DNA of 64,000 bases from VFZP01 sp043755595 (GTDB lineage: Bacteria > Acidobacteriota > Terriglobia > Bryobacterales > Bryobacteraceae): contig JAYUSQ010000257.1 of NCBI GenBank assembly GCA_043755595.1, positions 15,632 through 79,631 of the forward strand. The letters are read 5' to 3'. The notes under the pieces were generated by a model. The model had not been told where the DNA came from and ran no database searches. It saw nothing but the letters and a program-made list of their open reading frames with translations. The position numbers and the translations under genes were made by a program. Below, piece after piece: positions 18,284 through 26,253 of the stretch; the stretch's first letter is position 1, and the number at the start of each line of letters is the position of its first letter.

Positions 18284-19366
18284 CTACGGGCAAGTCTGGC
18301 CGCACCGCGCGTTGACCAATTGAATCAGAATCGAATGATACTGTTCGCCTGTCACGCCGCGTCGCGGTTGACCTGATTCAGCCGGCACTGTCTTGTGCGC
18401 TACCACCAGATCGAGAGTCGGCAAAACAGTGATGTACTGACCTACCGCTCCAAAGCCTGAATACGCACCTTGAAAAGGACCGCTCCGATTGTGATCGTCC
18501 CACACCCACCACATATAGCCGTACCCCCAAAGAGTGCCATTCGCGTAGCCACGGCGCGATGGCGGGTTCATGTCGTAGACAGGCGTGACCAGCGACGTGA
18601 TGCTCTTGATCCATTCACTCGACACTACTCGCTGGTCTTGCCACTTGCCTTCGCGCAGCATCAGATATCCGATGCGCGCCATGTCCCGCGTGGTGAGCCA
18701 TATCGGATAGGCCGGATATCTCGAAACCTCCGCGTTGCCCGCTTTTTTCTGTAGTGACCGGTTATAATCCTGCATCCCGATCATTTCGGCAAGATCCGTT
18801 TCCAGCGCATCGTAGATATCGCGTCCGGTTAGCTTCTCGAAAACGAAGCCCGCAGCGTTGAAGTCCCAGTTGCTGTAGAGGTGATAGCTGCCGGGCCTTT
18901 GTGTTCCACGCGGCGGAGCCTGCGCGAGGTCGTCACCTGTATTCGACGCCGGATGATACACGCCGGATCGAGCCGTGATTAGGTGGCGAACTTTCGCCTT
19001 CTTCTCAACCGGCAGCAATCCACCGACATCATCCATGCCGAGTTCTTCGAGGGTGGCATCGAGGTTGATCTTGCCGTTGGCGACATACTTCCCATAGAGC
19101 AACGCCAAGATGCTCTTGCGCACTGAAGCGAGATAGCTTTGGCGTGTCAGATCGCCATACTCAAAAACCACTTTGCCATGATGGACCACCATCATGGCCG
19201 TCGTATCAATAGTGGCGAGGTAGGCTGCAAGCGCAGCGAACCGTTTCGATGAGTATCCGCTGTCTTCCGACCGAGCGCGTTGCCACTCCTTGGCTGGATA
19301 GACACTCTGCCCCGGCAGGGCGATGGTCAGCAACAGCAGAAGCGCGTAGGCCCGTCTGAAAATCAT
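18284..19366 (-). CDS. Exported serine hydrolase, class C beta-lactamase family
   Basis: The 360-residue protein has a signal sequence (MIFRRAYALLLLLTIALPGQ). The Ser-x-x-Lys motif SVRK is at 81-84, the Tyr-containing YSNWDFNAAGFVFEKLTG follows, and the C-terminal part has GYGYMWW and YSGFGAVGQYI, the region that usually supplies the third motif. This is the penicillin-binding-protein/esterase fold; whether it acts on peptidoglycan, D-amino-acid peptides or esters cannot be told. I use the ATG at 19366 since it puts the signal peptide at the start; the frame extends 30 bp further. Confidence 0.88.
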   Translation of the reverse strand: MIFRRAYALLLLLTIALPGQSVYPAKEWQRARSEDSGYSSKRFAALAAYLATIDTTAMMVVHHGKVVFEYGDLTRQSYLASVRKSILALLYGKYVANGKINLDATLEELGMDDVGGLLPVEKKAKVRHLITARSGVYHPASNTGDDLAQAPPRGTQRPGSYHLYSNWDFNAAGFVFEKLTGRDIYDALETDLAEMIGMQDYNRSLQKKAGNAEVSRYPAYPIWLTTRDMARIGYLMLREGKWQDQRVVSSEWIKSITSLVTPVYDMNPPSRRGYANGTLWGYGYMWWVWDDHNRSGPFQGAYSGFGAVGQYITVLPTLDLVVAHKTVPAESGQPRRGVTGEQYHSILIQLVNARCGQTCP

Positions 19367-19692
19367 AGAAGTGATTATATAGCCAAATAGCGTCACGCGG
19401 GTTTTGTTGCGATTCCGAGAGCCCGGAGCGGTCCACGAGTAGACTCAGCTTCCCGACGTAACGTCCACACATCCACTTGGCTGGTTTGTCGCCGACTCGT
19501 TGATTGGCCGCTTATGGCACTCCCGAGCGTGTTACGGCGCATCCGGAAACTGTCCTCCGGCCGGGTCGACCCTGTGTAACGGCGATGTGGGTAGAAGACC
19601 AGGACCGTTATCGCCTCGGTACTGTCGATTGGTGCGGCCTCGAGCGGGGCGCCGCTCTTCTAACACATTGCGACTTGACCGGCGGCAGACCG

Positions 19693-19820
19693 TTGGAAGG
19701 AACCAAGCTGAACATCCGGGAGGCGATCCAAGGCCATTTGGAAACGTTGCGGCAGTTTGCGATCCGATTCCCGAACCACGCCGCTTGGCCGATGAAATCG
19801 AGATTACGACGGCCGCCTGA
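19693..19820 (+). pseudogene. HicB-like antitoxin fragment with a frameshift
   Basis: One frame gives KLNIREAIQGHLETLRQF and the next gives DPIPEPRRLADEIEITTAA followed by a stop. Joined at about 19755-19760 they form the common HicB ending (NIREAIxxHLExLRxxGxPIPEP). The upstream frame from 19504 is open but not recognisable as HicB, and no hicA-like partner is nearby. A one-base deletion within a degraded gene is the simplest reading. The rest of 19397-19870 holds nothing else that I can identify. Confidence 0.5.
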
Positions 19821-19891
19821 CCGGCTTAGCTAGACATGCGGAGCCAAATCATTCTCAAATTGACAGGCCGGTGTCAGGTATCTTTGATGGG

Positions 19892-20860
19892 ATGGAAACC
19901 ACGCTCCTCCCCGGCACAGACCTGACGGTCTCGCGCCTTTGCTTCGGCAACATGACCTTTGGCAGCCAGACCGACGAGCCTAACGGCGGCCGCATCATCG
20001 ACTATTGCCTCGGCGAAGGCATCAATTTCCTGGACACGGCGAATGTCTATAACAAGGGAATCTCCGAAGAATTCCTGGGCCGGATTTTACGGGGTCGGCG
20101 CGACAAGATCGTGCTGGCCACTAAGTGCCGAGGCGCGATGGGGGACAGGCCGGACGAAGCGGGGTTATCGAAAGCGGCTATTTTCAAAGCGATCGACGAC
20201 TCGCTGCGGCGCTTGCAGACGGATCACGTGGATATCTACTATCTGCATCAGCCCGATTACACCGTGCCGATTGAAGAAACGATAGAAGCGGTGGACGCGC
20301 TGGTGAAAGCGGGCAAAGTGCGGTATCCCGCGATATCGAATTACGCGGGGTGGCAGGTGGCGCAGGCTCGCGATATCGCCGGGCGGCGGGGCTTCCGGCC
20401 GATCCATGTCGCGCAGGTCATGTACAACCTGTTGGCGCGCGGATTGGAGCAGGAATTCGTGCCGTTCGCCAAGGAGTACAAGGTGGCGCTGGTGGTCTAC
20501 AATCCGCTGGCGGGCGGGATGCTGACCGGCAAGCAGCGGCGCGAAGCTCCGGCGGCGGGCACGCGATTTGACGGGAATAAGATGTATCTCGACCGCTACT
20601 GGCACCCCGCTTTTTTTGACGCCGTGGATGAATTGGCGGAGATCGCGAAGCAAGCGGGCCGTTCGTTGATTAGTCTCTCGCTGAATTGGCTGCTGCATCA
20701 CACCGATACGGCTTCGATCATTCTGGGCGCATCGCGGCTGGACCAAGTGGAACAGAACATCGCCGCGAGCCGCGAGGGCAAGTTGACGGCGGATGTGGTG
20801 GAGCGGTGCGGCGAGGTTTGGGCGAAGCTGCGCGGGCCGTCGCCACGTTACAACCGGTAG
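19892..20860 (+). CDS. Aldo/keto reductase
   Basis: NADPH-dependent oxidoreductase of the AKR superfamily, 322 residues from the ATG at 19892 (the frame also allows a GTG at 19871). The catalytic tetrad is present: D48 and Y53 in FLDTANVYNKG, K78 in VLATKCRGAM and H119 in DIYYLHQPD. The C-terminal cofactor region includes SIILGASRLDQVEQN. The subgroup resembles the potassium-channel beta-subunit/YajO type. Substrate unknown. It is followed after 11 bp by a Uma2 gene on the same strand. Confidence 0.93.
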   Translation: METTLLPGTDLTVSRLCFGNMTFGSQTDEPNGGRIIDYCLGEGINFLDTANVYNKGISEEFLGRILRGRRDKIVLATKCRGAMGDRPDEAGLSKAAIFKAIDDSLRRLQTDHVDIYYLHQPDYTVPIEETIEAVDALVKAGKVRYPAISNYAGWQVAQARDIAGRRGFRPIHVAQVMYNLLARGLEQEFVPFAKEYKVALVVYNPLAGGMLTGKQRREAPAAGTRFDGNKMYLDRYWHPAFFDAVDELAEIAKQAGRSLISLSLNWLLHHTDTASIILGASRLDQVEQNIAASREGKLTADVVERCGEVWAKLRGPSPRYNR

Positions 20861-20871
20861 ATAATAAAGCT

Positions 20872-21501
20872 ATGGCAACGGCGTTCGCCACCTTCCCCCA
20901 TGCGGAGGACCGGAATGTTCTCCGCGAAATTTCGTGGGATATCTACGTCCAGCTTTGCGATCAGAATCAAAGCAAGGCGACTCGGATGGCTTATTTTGAA
21001 GGGGAATTGGAGATTATGACCGTTGGCTGCCTCCACGAGTCCGCCAAGGATTTGATCCACTACGTGTTCGGCATCATCGCCGAGTCGCTTGGAGTGGATT
21101 TCCTGGGGAGAGGTCACCACACTTTTAAGCACGCCAAAAAGTGGATCGGGTTTGAAGCCGATCTCAGCTACTACGTTTCAAATTTAGACCGGGTGCGACT
21201 CCTGCCAAAGATCGAGCTGGAGTGTGACCCGCCACCGGATCTCGTCGTCGAGGTCGATATCAGCCGCAACTCCGAACGAAAGCTCTTGATGTACGCAGCG
21301 CTCGGCATCCCCGAAGTCTGGCGCTGCGAAGGAGGCAAAATCGGGATCTACCGGCTAGCTGGACGCGAATATAAGTCCGTAGCGAAAAGCTCGATCCTGC
21401 CGGCCGTCACCGCCGCTCAACTCACCAAGCTATTGGCCGAGGGGGAGCGTATGAACCGCCTGGCTTGGTTCGGCTTGGTCCGCAAATCCGTGGGGGTCTA
21501 G
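20872..21501 (+). CDS. Uma2-family (DUF820) putative PD-(D/E)XK nuclease
   Basis: The 209-residue protein has the Uma2 pattern: RMAYFEGELEIM, a central FEADLSYYV, PPPDLVVEVDIS with the acidic nuclease-like residues, and the helix ERKLLMYAALGIPEVWRCEG ahead of the C-terminal strands. The ATG at 20872 is the first Met of the conserved part; the frame continues further upstream only through the reductase gene. It is quite different in sequence from the Uma2 protein at 9079-9606, so the two are not a recent duplication. Role unknown. Confidence 0.85.
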   Translation: MATAFATFPHAEDRNVLREISWDIYVQLCDQNQSKATRMAYFEGELEIMTVGCLHESAKDLIHYVFGIIAESLGVDFLGRGHHTFKHAKKWIGFEADLSYYVSNLDRVRLLPKIELECDPPPDLVVEVDISRNSERKLLMYAALGIPEVWRCEGGKIGIYRLAGREYKSVAKSSILPAVTAAQLTKLLAEGERMNRLAWFGLVRKSVGV

Positions 21502-21522
21502 GGCCGATGGTGGCGAGCAAAC

Positions 21523-21552
21523 TTGCCCAAACGCTCCCCGATCCCCTATACT
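21523..21552 (+). promoter_or_regulatory. Putative sigma-70 promoter of rpmH-rnpA
   Basis: TTGCCC at 21523-21528 and TATACT at 21547-21552 with an 18-bp spacer, about 90 bp ahead of rpmH. No DnaA boxes were seen in the 141-bp gap, although rpmH often lies beside the replication origin. Confidence 0.5.
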
Positions 21553-21642
21553 GAAGTGTCGGCCAACCGGCCAAAATCTATTCGTGCGCCTGTCGAGCCC
21601 TTCTGTCGCGAGCGCTGCTAAAGAGAGGTAGTACCAAACCGA

Positions 21643-21819
21643 ATGCCACAACGCACATTCACGCCGAACAATCGCAAGCGCGCAAAAAAGCACGGGTTTA
21701 TGAACCGCATGGAGACCAAGGATGGGCGCGATGTCCTCAGCCGGCGGAGAGCCAAAGGCCGTTGGAAGCTTACCGTCAGTGACGAGCGCAACGTCCGCTG
21801 GGCCAAGCGCACCACCTAA
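21643..21819 (+). CDS. rpmH: 50S ribosomal protein L34
   Basis: A small, very basic 58-residue protein. RTFTPNNRKRAKKHGFMNRM followed by TKDGRDVLSRRRAKGRWKLT is the universal L34 core. A tail of about 13 residues (SDERNVRWAKRTT) extends past the usual end, so it is longer than the 44-49 residues of most bacteria. The ATG at 21643 is the only sensible start. It opens the classic rpmH-rnpA-yidD-yidC-khpB-mnmE cluster, and its 3' part overlaps the start of rnpA. Confidence 0.96.
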   Translation: MPQRTFTPNNRKRAKKHGFMNRMETKDGRDVLSRRRAKGRWKLTVSDERNVRWAKRTT

Positions 21820-22210
21820 TCCGCCGGGCAACAACCGGTTCGGATTTCCAAAATCAGCGCGCCTTCTTAATCGTGCTTCGTTCCGCCGGGTGTATGACCA
21901 AGGCAGCCGTGTGACCAGTTCCTCATTTGCCCTGTTCTTCGCTCCCCGTACTGCGGCCCTCCCGGAGGGTCCGCGGGTGGGGCTTACGATTCCGAGAGCG
22001 ATCGGTAAAGCTGTGATCCGCAATCGGATCCGAAGGCGGATCAGGGAAGCGCTTCGCCTGGAACTGCCTCGTTTCGGTAAACCAGTAGACTATGTATTGC
22101 ACCCGCGCCGTTCGGTTTTGCAGATCGAGTTTCCACAGCTGCGGCGTGAGGTAGAGCGAATGCTGCGCCGCTGCGAAGCGGCTCCTACCGTTGTGGCGGT
22201 AGCGCCATGA
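21722..22210 (+). CDS. rnpA: Ribonuclease P protein component
   Basis: The protein subunit of RNase P, which matures tRNA 5' ends. The conserved part runs from SARLLNRASFRRVYDQGSR through VGLTIPRAIGKAVIRNRIRR with the RNR-type RNA-binding helix. In this frame no ATG, GTG or TTG exists between the rpmH stop (21819) and the conserved core. The start must therefore lie inside rpmH: ATG 21722 (GGAG 7 nt upstream), ATG 21731 or GTG 21779. The resulting Gly/Pro/Ser-rich N-terminal extension is probably disordered. The yidD start overlaps its stop by 4 bp. Confidence 0.92.
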   Translation: MGAMSSAGGEPKAVGSLPSVTSATSAGPSAPPNPPGNNRFGFPKSARLLNRASFRRVYDQGSRVTSSSFALFFAPRTAALPEGPRVGLTIPRAIGKAVIRNRIRRRIREALRLELPRFGKPVDYVLHPRRSVLQIEFPQLRREVERMLRRCEAAPTVVAVAP

Positions 22211-22440
22211 CCGGCTATCCAGCGCGCCTTTTGATCATCGCCCTACACGGATACAAACGATTTGTATCGCCGCTGCTACCTTCGGCCTGCCGTTTTCATC
22301 CCACTTGTTCAGAGTATATGAGCCACGCCGTTGCCTCACACGGAGCGGCGCGCGGCGTTTGGCTTGGTCTGCGCCGTTTGGCCAAGTGCCACCCCTTCCA
22401 CCGAGGGGGTTTCGATCCGGTCCCTAATCGTCAGCCATGA
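22207..22440 (+). CDS. yidD: Membrane protein insertion efficiency factor YidD
   Basis: The 77-residue protein has an amphipathic N-terminal segment (ARLLIIALHGYKRFVSPLLP), then the conserved CRFHPTCSEYM and KCHPFHRGGFDPVP. YidD lies at the inner membrane and assists YidC-dependent insertion. Length and all three conserved Cys match the family. Its start overlaps rnpA (ATGA) and its stop overlaps the yidC start (ATGA), so all three are translationally coupled. Confidence 0.95.
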   Translation: MTGYPARLLIIALHGYKRFVSPLLPSACRFHPTCSEYMSHAVASHGAARGVWLGLRRLAKCHPFHRGGFDPVPNRQP

Positions 22441-24182
22441 GCAATAATTCTCCCACCAATAAACCGATCAAACTACCTGGCCAAGAACCCGAAGGGATGC
22501 AGGAGCGCCTGCTGATTGCCTTCGCGCTGATCGGCGTGGTGCTGATGGGCATGCAGTACTTCATGCCAGCAACTCCGGAGACCAAAACGGCTGCGCCCGC
22601 GAAGAAGCAGGAACAGACGAAATCGACTCCGGCCGGCGCCCCTATTACGGCGGCCACGGCTGCGGCAGCGACGCCGGGCAAAACACAAGCCGCCAAGCCC
22701 GCCGCCAATACGGCAATCGTTGCGTCAGTGGATGAAAACGCCACCATAGAGACGGCGTTGTATCGGGTCGTGTTCTCCAATCGCGGCGCGGTGGTGCGGA
22801 GTTGGATTCTCAAGAAGTACAAGGACAGCGACGGCAAACCGCTGGAATTGGTGAATGCGGCCGCCCAGGGAAAAACCGTGTTCCCGATGGCGTTGCGCTT
22901 CCACGAGGGGCAATCGGCTGAAGCGCTCAACAGCGCGCCTTATGTGATGCGGCTGACGTCCGACAAACTGCGGGTCGATTTTGAATACTCGCAGGGTGAA
23001 TGGTACGCCCGGAAGAGCATCTCCTTCCAGCCGGATTCGTATCTGTCGCGCGTGACTTCGGAAGTACGCAATACGGGCCAAGCCAAACCGCATTTAGTTT
23101 ACTGGCGCGGCGGCTTCGGCGATGCTTCGGTGGTGGGCGCGGCAGCGGCGCAACTATCGGTCCGCTATGACGTTGTCGAAGGATTCCTTCAATTGACCCC
23201 AGGCGAGATCGGAACTCCGCAAGCGCATCGCGGCCGGTTCACGTTTGCCGGCATCAGCGACTCATTTTTCGCCGCCGTAGCCTTGCCCGACACCGAACGG
23301 GACTTCGAGATCCACTCCATGGCGGACCAACTCGACAATCCGACGGACAAAAAACCCGAGGCCAATGCGGGCGTGGCCGTGGGCGGCGATGCCATTAACG
23401 CTTTCCAGCTTTTCGTCGGCCCCAAGGATACGCGGCTGCTCTCCAGTATTTCGCCCCGCCTTGAGCAGTTGGTCGACTTCGGTTATTTCGGCCTGCTCGC
23501 CAAGCCCTTGTTCCTGGCGCTGCGCTGGCTGCATGACAACTTCGCGCATAACTATGGCTGGGCGATCGTCATTGCCACCGTCATCATCAACTTCATTCTG
23601 CTGCCGCTGAAGTTCACCAGTCTGAAGTCGATGAAGAAGATGTCTTCGTTGCAGCCGCAAATCGCAGCGATTAACGACAAATACAAAGGGCTGAGCCTAA
23701 CCGATCCGAAGGCGCAAAACAAGAATCAGGAGGTCATGGACCTCTACAAGAAACACGGCGTCAATCCGGCCGGGGGGTGCGTACCGATGGCGCTGCAGAT
23801 CCCGTTCTTCATCGCTTTCTATAAGGTCCTGTCGAGCGCGATCGATCTGCGTGGGGCTGAGTGGCTCTGGGTGACCGATCTTTCCAGGCCTGAAACCATC
23901 CCGCTTCGCATCCTGCCCATCGCCATGATCGCCAGCCAATTCTTCATGCAGAAGATGACGCCGGCGACTTCGGCCGACCCGGCCCAGCAGCGGATCATGA
24001 TGTTGATGCCCCTGATGATGGGCTTCATGTTCTACGGGGTCTCGGCGGGCCTGGTGTTATACTGGCTGACGGGCAATCTGGTGGGAATCGCGCAACAATG
24101 GTTCTTTAATCGGATGTTTACCGAGCCAGTCGCGGTGAAATCCTCCGTACCGGCTCCTGCTGCCGCAAAGAAAAAGAAGTAA
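22437..24182 (+). CDS. yidC: Membrane protein insertase YidC
   Basis: YidC inserts and folds inner-membrane proteins, alone or with SecYEG. The 581-residue product is the Gram-negative form: an N-terminal membrane helix (about 23-42), an Ala/Pro/Thr-rich linker, a large periplasmic beta domain (about 95-340), then the conserved insertase region with five helices (about 355-560, containing NPAGGCVPMALQIPFFIAFY). The Arg of the hydrophilic groove is expected in LPLKFTSLKSMKKM, where Lys or Ser stands instead. The C-terminus is basic (AAAKKKK), useful for ribosome contact. It overlaps yidD by 4 bp. Confidence 0.95.
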   Translation: MSNNSPTNKPIKLPGQEPEGMQERLLIAFALIGVVLMGMQYFMPATPETKTAAPAKKQEQTKSTPAGAPITAATAAAATPGKTQAAKPAANTAIVASVDENATIETALYRVVFSNRGAVVRSWILKKYKDSDGKPLELVNAAAQGKTVFPMALRFHEGQSAEALNSAPYVMRLTSDKLRVDFEYSQGEWYARKSISFQPDSYLSRVTSEVRNTGQAKPHLVYWRGGFGDASVVGAAAAQLSVRYDVVEGFLQLTPGEIGTPQAHRGRFTFAGISDSFFAAVALPDTERDFEIHSMADQLDNPTDKKPEANAGVAVGGDAINAFQLFVGPKDTRLLSSISPRLEQLVDFGYFGLLAKPLFLALRWLHDNFAHNYGWAIVIATVIINFILLPLKFTSLKSMKKMSSLQPQIAAINDKYKGLSLTDPKAQNKNQEVMDLYKKHGVNPAGGCVPMALQIPFFIAFYKVLSSAIDLRGAEWLWVTDLSRPETIPLRILPIAMIASQFFMQKMTPATSADPAQQRIMMLMPLMMGFMFYGVSAGLVLYWLTGNLVGIAQQWFFNRMFTEPVAVKSSVPAPAAAKKKK

Positions 24183-24197
24183 CCTGGGTAATTCGCC

Positions 24198-24824
24198 GTG
24201 AGCCAACGTTACAACATCGCCGAGCACGGTCCGAAGATCGAAGCGTTTCTAAAGAAACTGCTGCCGCTGCTGGGCGTTCACGTTGAGTTTGAGATGGCGG
24301 AGAACGAAACTCTGCATCCGGAGTTCGAGAATCCCGATATCCGCGTGAAGTTTACGGGCCGCGACATCGATCAGCTTCTGGCCAACAAGACCGAAATGAT
24401 GCTGGCGCTGGAGCATCTCACGCTTGAAATGCTGCGGGTTCCCTCCGAACAGCATAGCCGGATTTGCTTCGACGCCAACGACCACAGAGTGCTGCGAATC
24501 GAAGAGCTTCGCGCCAGCGCCGGGCAGGCCGCCGAGCGAGTCAAAAGCAACAAGGCGCCGTTCCGTTTTAATCCGATGAATAGCCGTGAACGCCGCATTC
24601 TGCATCTGGCGTTGCGCGGAGAAACCGAATTGCGCAGCGAGAGCGAAGGCATGGAGCCGCGCCGTTACGTTGTGATTTATCCGGCGGGCATGGCGTCGCA
24701 ACCGCCGCCCCCGGAGTTTGAACGTTCGCTCTATGCGCGTCCTTCCAGCGGCGGCCAAGGCGGCGGTCCACCCCGGCGCGGACCCGGTGGACGGGATCGC
24801 GGCCCGCGGCCTCCTCGTCCTTAA
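24198..24824 (+). CDS. KhpB/Jag-type RNA-binding protein with KH and R3H domains
   Basis: The 208-residue protein follows yidC, the usual place of jag/khpB. Residues 10-75 resemble a KH domain, but the loop GRDIDQLLANKTEMMLALEH replaces the typical GxxG with GRDID, so RNA binding there may be altered. The R3H domain is at about 125-165 (FRFNPMNSRERRILHLALRG). The tail from residue 170 is Gly/Arg/Pro-rich (GGPPRRGPGGRDRGPRPPRP), an RGG-like RNA-binding extension not found in Firmicute Jag. The start is GTG. The next gene, mnmE, begins directly at the stop. Confidence 0.85.
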   Translation: MSQRYNIAEHGPKIEAFLKKLLPLLGVHVEFEMAENETLHPEFENPDIRVKFTGRDIDQLLANKTEMMLALEHLTLEMLRVPSEQHSRICFDANDHRVLRIEELRASAGQAAERVKSNKAPFRFNPMNSRERRILHLALRGETELRSESEGMEPRRYVVIYPAGMASQPPPPEFERSLYARPSSGGQGGGPPRRGPGGRDRGPRPPRP

Positions 24825-26165
24825 GTGCCATCCACCATCGCAGCCATTTCTACTCCGCCTGGGCGAGGCGGCCTTGGGGTCGTGCGCCTTTCGGGCGATC
24901 AGTCGCGCGCGATCGCGGAGCGGATTCTGCGTTTTCCGCGCGTTGCGGCGTGGCAGCCATGGTCGGCGCAGTTGGCTGAGCTGCTCGACAGCGACGCGCG
25001 GGTGGTCGATCAAGTCGTCGTCACCTGCTTCCCCGCTCCGCGATCCTACACTGCTGAAGACGTTGTAGAGATATCGTGCCACGGCTCGCCCGTCGTGCTT
25101 CATCACTGCCTGGAACAATGTCTGCGCTCGGGAGCCCAGCTGGCCGAGCCTGGCGAGTTCACGATGCGCGCCTTCACGAACGGCCGTATCGACCTTGCAC
25201 AAGCCGAAGCGGTGCGGGATCTGATCGACTCCACCACGCTTTATCAAGCACGCATCGCGGCCCGTCAACTGGATGGGTCGGTTTCGCGCCGTCTGGCTCC
25301 GACAAAAACCGCGCTGCTCGAACTGATCGCCTTGCTCGAAGCCGGAATCGACTTCGCGGACAACGACATCGACATCGCCCCCGACGCGGAGATTGCGCGG
25401 CGCATCGCGCCTATCGAGAGCGAGCTTCGCCGCCTGGCCGGGAGTTTCGCGTACGGGAAGCTCGTACACGGCGGCTTCACGCTCGCCATCGTCGGACGTC
25501 CGAATGTCGGCAAGAGCAGTTTGTTCAACCGGCTGTTGGAGCAGGATCGTGCGATTGTGACGGAAATGGCAGGCACCACGCGCGATCTGGTTTCGGAAAC
25601 GGCGGCGATCGAAGGAATCCCCGTGCGCTTTGTCGACACTGCGGGCATTCGCGGCGAAGGCGCCGGCGTCGTCGAGTCTCTTGGTATCGAGCGCAGCTAT
25701 CAGGCGATGGCCGACTCGGACTTGACCATCGTGGTGTTCGATGCATCGGCCACGGCACTTACAGCCGAGGACGACGCCTTGATCGAACGCGCAAGAAGGC
25801 AGGGGCGGCATCTGATCGTGTCGAATAAGTCCGACCTCCGGACGCCCAACCTTGGGCTGGCCGTCTCCGCCCTGTCCGGCGAAGGCATCGCCAGCCTGCG
25901 CCGCGCCATTATCGAGGCCGTCGCGCCCGTTGGCGAAGACAGCCAGCGGGACGGTTTCATCACCTCGCTCCGGCACGAGCAACTGCTGCGCGAAAGCGTC
26001 GAGGCGCTACGACACGCGGCGGATGCGCTGGGCCATCGGCTGCCGCACGAGATGTTGCTGCTTGACCTGTACGCGGCGCTCCAGCCGATCGACGCTATTA
26101 CGGGCGCGACGACGGCGGACGATATCCTCAATCGGATCTTCTCCAGCTTCTGCATCGGGAAATAG
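24825..26165 (+). CDS. mnmE: tRNA-modifying GTPase MnmE
   Basis: With MnmG, it makes the 5-carboxymethylaminomethyl group on wobble uridine of several tRNAs. The N-terminal folate-binding domain (1-118) starts STIAAISTPPGRGGLGVVRL. A helical domain is split by the GTPase domain (about 215-375), which carries GRPNVGKSS, AGTTRD, DTAG and NKSD. The C-terminus ends in FCIGK, with the catalytic Cys of the family. The GTG start follows the previous stop immediately. At 446 residues it has family-typical length. Confidence 0.97.
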   Translation: MPSTIAAISTPPGRGGLGVVRLSGDQSRAIAERILRFPRVAAWQPWSAQLAELLDSDARVVDQVVVTCFPAPRSYTAEDVVEISCHGSPVVLHHCLEQCLRSGAQLAEPGEFTMRAFTNGRIDLAQAEAVRDLIDSTTLYQARIAARQLDGSVSRRLAPTKTALLELIALLEAGIDFADNDIDIAPDAEIARRIAPIESELRRLAGSFAYGKLVHGGFTLAIVGRPNVGKSSLFNRLLEQDRAIVTEMAGTTRDLVSETAAIEGIPVRFVDTAGIRGEGAGVVESLGIERSYQAMADSDLTIVVFDASATALTAEDDALIERARRQGRHLIVSNKSDLRTPNLGLAVSALSGEGIASLRRAIIEAVAPVGEDSQRDGFITSLRHEQLLRESVEALRHAADALGHRLPHEMLLLDLYAALQPIDAITGATTADDILNRIFSSFCIGK

Positions 26166-26253
26166 CCGTAACGTGGTCCTACCCTCAACACAGTAGAACG
26201 CTGTTTCTCCGAAACCCTTCGGCGCCGGGGTGCATACAATAAGGCAGAGACAA

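Noticed and set aside
16124..19760. The same nonamer GCAGTTTGC at both antitoxin frameshift sites.
   Set aside because: The two shifts go in opposite directions and the nonamer is ordinary in this composition; a shared mechanism such as programmed frameshifting is not supported.
21502..21642. Possible replication origin beside rpmH.
   Set aside because: No DnaA-box-like sequences, no dnaA or dnaN nearby, and upstream genes are accessory.
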